A DNA stretch of 64,000 nucleotides from Rikenellaceae bacterium (GTDB lineage: Bacteria > Bacteroidota > Bacteroidia > Bacteroidales > Rikenellaceae): the NCBI GenBank assembly GCA_009783565.1, contig WRDF01000003.1:62001-126000 (forward strand). Reading direction: 5' to 3'. Position 1 is the first letter of the stretch. The number at the start of each line of letters is the position of its first letter. Below, piece by piece: positions 59,462 through 64,000 of this stretch. The notes under the pieces are model-generated. The model did no database searches. It saw nothing but the letters and a program-made list of their open reading frames with translations, and was not told the origin of the DNA. Both the position numbers and the translations under genes were made by a program.

Positions 59462-60148
59462 TTCCGGTCTGATCCGCATCACTTCGCGGTGACCATCGAC
59501 TATTTCTTTCACTACCACTCCACCGTCCGCATGTTCCTTTACTTTCAGCACTTCACGCTCGCCATCCTCTCTTAGTTTCAGAACATCCTTGTGCTCATAT
59601 TCCTCGACTTTCAGGAAGTCGCGACTGCCGCCATGCCCGTGTTCTTTCAGAATATGCCTGTGGCGACTGTCTTTCACCTTAATAGTCAGCGGGTTACCTT
59701 CGGCGGTTTCGATGTGCCACACGTCACGGCGCTGAGCCATGTTCACCTTCCAATCGTCGTCGATCCGCACCAAATGGTAAGTCACATCCTCCAACTGACC
59801 GTTGTAGTATTCGTGGTTTATCGTCACCGTTGCCGATTGTCCGTCGGGCGCAACTTTTTCATCCTTCACCCGTGTCTTTCTGATGCCGCCTTTCGACTGG
59901 ATAACAGGATGCAGGTCCTCCTTCAATGCCGTGCGCACATCCTCACGATGGCCTATGACCTCTACCTCCGGAATCGCCACGAAAACTACCGCGTCGGCGA
60001 ATTGGTCATAGTTACCTTTCTCGATGTGTTCGGCATGTCGGAGCGCAGCGGCCGACGCCCTGCGGGCATTGCGGCATTTGCAGCCCGTTAATACTATTGC
60101 GCCCGATACAAAGGCTGCACACAGTAATAATGCAAAAATCTTTTTCAT
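59459..60148 (-). CDS. Putative lipoprotein with C-terminal 11-residue repeats
   Basis: 229 residues. Lipobox VLTGC (Cys23). A middle region (about 34-147) resembles the DUF4878/NTF2-like lumazine-binding fold of Bacteroidetes lipoproteins (YDQFADAVVF, then TVTINHEYYNGQLEDVTYHLV and DDWKV). The last 65 residues form repeats of about 11 residues: RDFLKVEEYEH, KDVLKLREDGE, REVLKVKEHAD, then a degenerate VVVKEIVDGH and REVMRI, which may stack as a small beta-solenoid or beta-meander. Function unknown. Convergent with the preceding lipoprotein gene. Confidence 0.7.
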   Translation of the reverse strand: MKKIFALLLCAAFVSGAIVLTGCKCRNARRASAAALRHAEHIEKGNYDQFADAVVFVAIPEVEVIGHREDVRTALKEDLHPVIQSKGGIRKTRVKDEKVAPDGQSATVTINHEYYNGQLEDVTYHLVRIDDDWKVNMAQRRDVWHIETAEGNPLTIKVKDSRHRHILKEHGHGGSRDFLKVEEYEHKDVLKLREDGEREVLKVKEHADGGVVVKEIVDGHREVMRIRPE

Positions 60149-60277
60149 AATGTCATCAATTTTTATGGTTATTCGTCTTTTATGTAAGTTAAAATCAAAA
60201 ACCGTTCCAAAAGACCGTAAAAATTTTTATCTTGCACCGTTTGAAAATTCCGAACACTATTCAAACTAACAATACCG

Positions 60278-62791
60278 ATGAGTAAATTTCTTTTTTCAAC
60301 AATGTTCGCCGTAATGGCGCTTGCGGCGACAACGCCGCCAAAGGCGCAAGCCCAGCGCCATCGTCCGCTCGAACCGATGACCGAAGCAAACTATCTGGCT
60401 GCCGAGCGGTTTTCGCCCACGAAAGTGCGCCAAATGGTCTACACGCTCGAAGTTCAGCCCAACTGGTTCGAACGGTCGAATGGTTTTTGGTACAGCTATC
60501 GCACTTCCGAAGGCACGCGGTGGTGGATCGTAGACCCCGTCCGCGCGACGAAACGTCCGCTGTTCGACAATGACCGTATGGCTGCCGATCTGACGCGCAT
60601 CCTGCGCGATCCGTATGACGGCCAGAACCTGCCGGTACGCGACATACGTTTTACGGCCGATGAAACCTCGTTCCGCTTCACCGTCGAGAGTAAGTTCGAA
60701 GAGGTGGAGGAAAGGAACGAAGAGACTGGGCGGATGGAAAAGAGAAAGAAACGTTATGTGTTCGACTATAACATCAATACTAACCGCCTGACACATCTCG
60801 AAGACTACAAGACGGTACGGCTCGCGAATTGGGGAAGCGTTTCTCCCGACGGCCGCCAGGTGGTCTATGCCAAGGACTTCGACCTGTGGATCATGGACTG
60901 GGATAACTACCTGAAAGCGAGCGAGAACGAGCGAGACTCGACGATCGTGGAGCGGCAGCTTACGTTCGACGGCGAGCGCAGTTTTGCATGGGGCGGCGAT
61001 ACGCGCAGAAATTCGAACGACAATCTGGAACGGGAGGCACGCCGCCGTCGGGGTGCGAACATCACATGGTCGCCCGACTCGAAGAACTTCATCGTGGGGC
61101 GCAACGACTCCCGCGAGGTGAAAGAACTGTGGGTGATCCACAACATCGCGCGTCCGCGCCCGACGCTCGAAACATACCGCTATTCGATGCCTGGCGACGT
61201 GGAGGTAATGCAGTACTACCTTTATATATATAACCTCGACCGGGATGAGATGCGCTTTATCGAGACCGATGCCTTTAAGGATCAGGTCGTCGGCATAGTG
61301 AACGACCGTTCGCCGCGCATCGTGCATGACGATTTCACGGTGAGTCCGCGCGTGTGGATGGGTGACAACCGCGAGTTCTTCTTCACGCGCATGAGCCGCG
61401 ATTTCCGGCGTATGGATATCTGCCGCGTCGATGTCGAGACGCTCACCGTGCGGCCGATTATCGAAGAGCGTTTCAACACGTATCTCGAACAGCGCGGCAT
61501 TCAGCTCACCGACGGCGCAGGCAGCGACATCATCCATTGGAGCGAGCGCGACGGCTGGGCGCATCTCTATCTGTACAGTTGGGACGGCCAAGAGAAGCGT
61601 CAGATCACGAGCGGCGCATGGCACGTAGAGCGCGTGGTACATGTCGATCCGCGTCAGCGCGTGATTTACTTCATCGCTCAGGGACGCGAGCCGAACATAA
61701 ATCCTTACTATACCTTCCTCTACCGCGTTAATTTCGACGGCTCGAATTTGCGCCTTCTGACACCGGGCGACATGAACCACGAGGTGAGCATGCACGAGCA
61801 GATGCGCTTTTTCGTGAACAACTTCTCGCGTAACGACATGACGCCCGAAACGGCGCTGTTCGACGTAACGGGCCGCCGCATCATGCACCTGGAAACGGCC
61901 GACCTGTCGCGCCTGTTCGAAGCGGGTTACAAGTTCCCGCGCCCATATCGCGTGAAGGCCGCCGACGGTATCACCGACCTTTACGGCACGATGTACCTGC
62001 CGTTCGATATGGACTCCACGCGCTCCTACCCTATCATCGAATATGTTTATCCGGGACCGCAGACCGAAGGCATAATCCATAAATTCCACGCGCCGAGCGA
62101 CCGTTTCGAGCGTCTTGCGCAGATGGGCTTTGTCGTCGTTACGACGGGTAACCGCGGCGGACACCCCTCACGCTCGCGGTGGTATCACACGTTCGGCTAC
62201 GGCAACCTGCGCGACTATGGCCTGGCCGACAAAAAGGCGATCGCAATTCAGCTTGCTGACCGCCATCCGTTTATCGACATCACGCGCGTGGGAATCACCG
62301 GCCACTCAGGCGGCGGATTCATGTCCACGGCGGCAATTTTGCAGTATCCCGACTTCTTCAAGGTCGCCGTGTCGGCCGCAGGCAACCATGACAACTCGAT
62401 ATACAACCATCGTTGGAGCGAGAAACATCACGGGATATTGGAAATCATCGACGAGCAGAAGCAGGACACTACGTTCAGGTTCTCGATAGCGAATAATCAG
62501 TCGCTGGCGCGCAATCTCGAAGGGCGGTTGATGCTGGTGACGGGCGATGTGGATAACAACGTCCATCCGGCAGGGACGATACTAGTCATAGATGCGTTGA
62601 TCCGTGCAGGCAAGCGTTTCGATATGCTCATCCTGCCCGGCGAGGCGCACAGTTTCCGGGGTGTGATGCAGGAATACTACTTCTGGCGCACGTCCGACTA
62701 CTTTGCGAAATATCTGCTGGGCGACTATCAGAACACGGTCAATATCCCGCAGATGCGCGAAACCGAGATCTCCCCGCCGAGAGATAGATAG
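60278..62791 (+). CDS. S9 family prolyl oligopeptidase (DPP-IV-like), exported
   Basis: 837 residues. A signal peptide (about 1-25) leads to an N-terminal beta-propeller (about 70-560, DPP-IV type with SVSPDGRQVVYAKDFDLWI and ITWSPDSKNFIVG), then an alpha/beta-hydrolase domain with Ser677 in ITGHSGGGFMS, Asp759 in GDVDNNVHP and His791 in LPGEAHSFRG. It removes dipeptides or cleaves short peptides in the periplasm, probably providing material for PepD and the peptide transporter. It is longer than classical bacterial DPP-IV (about 720), so another S9 subgroup is possible. A terminator follows. Confidence 0.92.
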   Translation: MSKFLFSTMFAVMALAATTPPKAQAQRHRPLEPMTEANYLAAERFSPTKVRQMVYTLEVQPNWFERSNGFWYSYRTSEGTRWWIVDPVRATKRPLFDNDRMAADLTRILRDPYDGQNLPVRDIRFTADETSFRFTVESKFEEVEERNEETGRMEKRKKRYVFDYNINTNRLTHLEDYKTVRLANWGSVSPDGRQVVYAKDFDLWIMDWDNYLKASENERDSTIVERQLTFDGERSFAWGGDTRRNSNDNLEREARRRRGANITWSPDSKNFIVGRNDSREVKELWVIHNIARPRPTLETYRYSMPGDVEVMQYYLYIYNLDRDEMRFIETDAFKDQVVGIVNDRSPRIVHDDFTVSPRVWMGDNREFFFTRMSRDFRRMDICRVDVETLTVRPIIEERFNTYLEQRGIQLTDGAGSDIIHWSERDGWAHLYLYSWDGQEKRQITSGAWHVERVVHVDPRQRVIYFIAQGREPNINPYYTFLYRVNFDGSNLRLLTPGDMNHEVSMHEQMRFFVNNFSRNDMTPETALFDVTGRRIMHLETADLSRLFEAGYKFPRPYRVKAADGITDLYGTMYLPFDMDSTRSYPIIEYVYPGPQTEGIIHKFHAPSDRFERLAQMGFVVVTTGNRGGHPSRSRWYHTFGYGNLRDYGLADKKAIAIQLADRHPFIDITRVGITGHSGGGFMSTAAILQYPDFFKVAVSAAGNHDNSIYNHRWSEKHHGILEIIDEQKQDTTFRFSIANNQSLARNLEGRLMLVTGDVDNNVHPAGTILVIDALIRAGKRFDMLILPGEAHSFRGVMQEYYFWRTSDYFAKYLLGDYQNTVNIPQMRETEISPPRDR

Positions 62792-62815
62792 CTGCGGCCA
62801 TACTGAGATAGCAAA

Positions 62816-62841
62816 AGCGGCACAGGAACTCCTGTGCCGCT
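62816..62841 (+). terminator. Rho-independent terminator of the S9 peptidase gene
   Basis: Perfect 11-bp stem AGCGGCACAGG/CCTGTGCCGCT with a 4-base loop AACT, then CTTATTTTT. Confidence 0.9.
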
Positions 62842-62851
62842 CTTATTTTTA

Positions 62852-62884
62852 ATCCGGCAGGCTGGAAAACACGCGCGCGTGTTA
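62852..62884. repeat. Class C repeat abutting the rpe stop
   Basis: On the minus strand TAA (62884-62882) runs directly into CACGCGCGCGTG, then TTTTCCAGCCTGCCGGAT. It lies immediately beside the S9 gene terminator. Confidence 0.87.
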
Positions 62885-63532
62885 CGCTTCCAACATCCGC
62901 ACGATTTCCGCCTCAGGGTCTGCCGCGCCGAACACCGCATTGCCGGCCACAAGCACATCGCAACCGGCACGGAAAGCCTCACCGGCATTCCGCACGTTAA
63001 TTCCGCCGTCTATCTCGATGAGCGTGCTAAGGCCGCGTTCATCGATCATATGGCGTAGTTCGCGCACTTTATCGAAACTACCTTCGATAAACCCCTGGCC
63101 GCCGAAACCCGGTTCGACGCTCATCACGAGCACTAAGTCAGCCGCATCCAGAACATCGCTCAAAACATTCACAGGCGTAGCGGGTTTTATCGACACTCCC
63201 GCCATCGCGCCGCAAGAACGGATCAGTTCCAGCGCGCCGCGCAAGTCCGCGACCGCCTCGGCATGAATTGTCACGAGTTGCGCTCCGGCCTCGACGAACC
63301 GCGCGACATACCGCTCCGGCTCGACGATCATCAGATGCACATCCATAAATTTGTCCGTCGCCGCGCGAATAGCTTTCATTACGGGAAATCCAAACGAAAT
63401 GTTCGGCACGAAAACGCCGTCCATCACGTCGATATGTACCCATTCTGCGGCGCTGCGGTCGATCATTCGGGTGTCGCGCGCCAGATTCCCGAAATCGGCC
63501 GACAGCATCGAAGGAGAGATGATTCTTGGCAT
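62882..63532 (-). CDS. rpe: Ribulose-phosphate 3-epimerase
   Basis: Interconverts ribulose 5-phosphate and xylulose 5-phosphate in the pentose phosphate pathway. 216 residues, TIM barrel. Metal/catalytic residues are SPSMLSADFGNL, the His-x-Asp in WVHIDVMDGVFVPN, VHLMIVEPERY, MSVEPGFGGQGF and EIDGGINVRNAGE. The family-conserved first residues follow the ATG directly. Its stop lies inside the class C repeat. The transporter gene upstream has its own terminator, so rpe seems separately transcribed. Confidence 0.97.
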   Translation of the reverse strand: MPRIISPSMLSADFGNLARDTRMIDRSAAEWVHIDVMDGVFVPNISFGFPVMKAIRAATDKFMDVHLMIVEPERYVARFVEAGAQLVTIHAEAVADLRGALELIRSCGAMAGVSIKPATPVNVLSDVLDAADLVLVMSVEPGFGGQGFIEGSFDKVRELRHMIDERGLSTLIEIDGGINVRNAGEAFRAGCDVLVAGNAVFGAADPEAEIVRMLEA

Positions 63533-63551
63533 GATGTTTTACTAAAACAAA

Positions 63552-63581
63552 AGGGAGCTACCCGCAGGCAGCCCCCTCCCT
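63552..63581 (-). terminator. Rho-independent terminator of the peptide transporter gene
   Basis: Outer stem AGGGAG/CTCCCT with a partly paired inner region; on the minus strand it is followed by TTTTGTTTT. It lies about 12 bases past the transporter stop. Confidence 0.75.
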
Positions 63582-63592
63582 ACGAAAAATTA

Positions 63593-64000
63593 TTATTTCT
63601 TAGAAACCCTTTCGAGCCATTTCAACATGAAAATCATCGTGAACATGGAAATGAGACATACGGATGTGAAGAGCAGCCACGTTGCAGTTTGCGATAAATT
63701 TTCGTAGAAAATAACACCGATAAACAACAAGAAGTTACCGATACCGCTTGCCGCCAACCAACCGCCTTGCATCATACCTTGCAATTTCGGAGGCGCAACT
63801 TTCGACACAAATGAAATTCCGAGCGGACTGATAAACAACTCCGCAATCGTAACAATGAAATACGTTCCGATCAGCACAAAAATCGAAACTTTTGCCGGAG
63901 AAACTCCGCCGTGATCACTCATCAATTCTTTGAAAGCCGGAAGTCCGGAAATGTTGGACATGATCGCCAAAAATGCAAACGCAGAAGCGGCGATAGCCAT
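63593..64000 (-). CDS. Peptide MFS transporter of the POT/PTR family, C-terminal part
   Basis: About 135 codons are visible; the 5' end lies beyond the right edge, so the first in-window Met is not necessarily the start. Proton-coupled uptake of di- and tripeptides across the inner membrane. Four hydrophobic helices remain, with the POT-type segment ELFISPLGISFVSKVAPPKLQGMMQGGW (read as ELFISPLGISF plus VAPPKLQGMMQG) near the middle. Base composition is noticeably richer in A and T than the neighbouring genes. A terminator follows. Confidence 0.9.
   Translation of the reverse strand: MAIAASAFAFLAIMSNISGLPAFKELMSDHGGVSPAKVSIFVLIGTYFIVTIAELFISPLGISFVSKVAPPKLQGMMQGGWLAASGIGNFLLFIGVIFYENLSQTATWLLFTSVCLISMFTMIFMLKWLERVSKK

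Noticed and set aside
60296-62164. Open frame of 622 codons on the minus strand
   Set aside because: Exactly antisense to the S9 peptidase, whose catalytic motifs are unmistakable; composition is His/Arg/Val rich with no family match.
1-64000. tRNA, rRNA, tmRNA or riboswitch
   Set aside because: All intergenic gaps are under 300 bases and are taken up by repeats, promoters or terminators; no cloverleaf or known riboswitch core was seen. A tRNAscan/Infernal run would be decisive.

Overview
The window is a gene-dense stretch of a bacterial chromosome (51 protein genes, no tRNA or rRNA seen, no gene-free stretch longer than 300 bases). Several things point to the phylum Bacteroidetes, probably the order Bacteroidales. 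Nine exact TAnnTTTG promoter -7 elements lie upstream of genes. Start regions lack strong Shine-Dalgarno sequences. LysS carries a long C-terminal tail, and there is a DUF349 repeat protein, a PhoH/PurC pair and a K+-dependent-type membrane pyrophosphatase. Rubrerythrin, a flavodiiron protein, an oxygen-sensitive Fe-S type serine dehydratase and Fe/Mn superoxide dismutase suggest an anaerobe that meets some oxygen. A Rikenellaceae-like member is a guess only.

Layout. Positions 1-5.9 kb hold dapB (cut by the window edge), truA with a coupled DUF2264 gene, a PLP decarboxylase and a secreted protein with two SPOR-like domains. Positions 5.9-15.3 kb hold an iron alcohol dehydrogenase, pabB-pabC for p-aminobenzoate, a small membrane protein-mutL-rhomboid-rluD-like run, pyrD and a membrane-anchored EEP-family protein. 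Positions 15.4-26 kb hold an AT-rich orphan beta-helix protein, sdaA, bioG-bioC, and on the minus strand a rel-(ybaN::mqnB fusion)-mqnD-bioF-small ORF operon, then sod. Positions 26.3-35 kb hold tpiA, lysS, panB and a SpoU-family methyltransferase (minus strand), then hppA, a probable outer-membrane protein and an AT-rich Fic protein. Positions 35-47 kb hold rfbB, pdxB, rubrerythrin, ettA, hisS, an S41 protease with a flavodiiron protein, a DUF368 lipid-carrier transporter and dnaB. Positions 47-64 kb hold a GT4 glycosyltransferase, a DUF349 protein, pyrG, yidC, a beta-barrel protein-phoH-purC run, pepD, two lipoproteins, a DPP-IV-like S9 peptidase, rpe and the end of a peptide transporter. 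Most of this is housekeeping: pyrimidine, purine, folate, biotin, pantothenate, B6 and menaquinone (futalosine route) synthesis, translation and envelope biogenesis.

The most unusual content lies between the genes. At least four families of dispersed palindromic elements fill nearly every longer intergenic space. Class A (12 copies) folds as a long two-part stem with a central four-way junction; its left arm differs between copies but stays self-complementary. It is usually followed by a short hairpin (A'). Class B is GTCATTCCGAG...CGGAATGAC. Class C is an alternating purine-pyrimidine palindrome (CACACGCGTGTG-like), often followed by TTTCCAACCTGCCGGA. Class D is a covarying hairpin next to a conserved GC-rich block. 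Class C or a relative abuts the stop codon of eleven genes on both strands, and repeat DNA supplies the last codons of pyrG, hisS and the GT4 gene. No transposase or REP-associated transposase is present in the window.

Other points of note: a fusion of a YbaN-like membrane domain to futalosine hydrolase; a Rel protein whose hydrolase ED motif is replaced; a MutL without a recognisable endonuclease motif; and a lipoprotein ending in 11-residue repeats.
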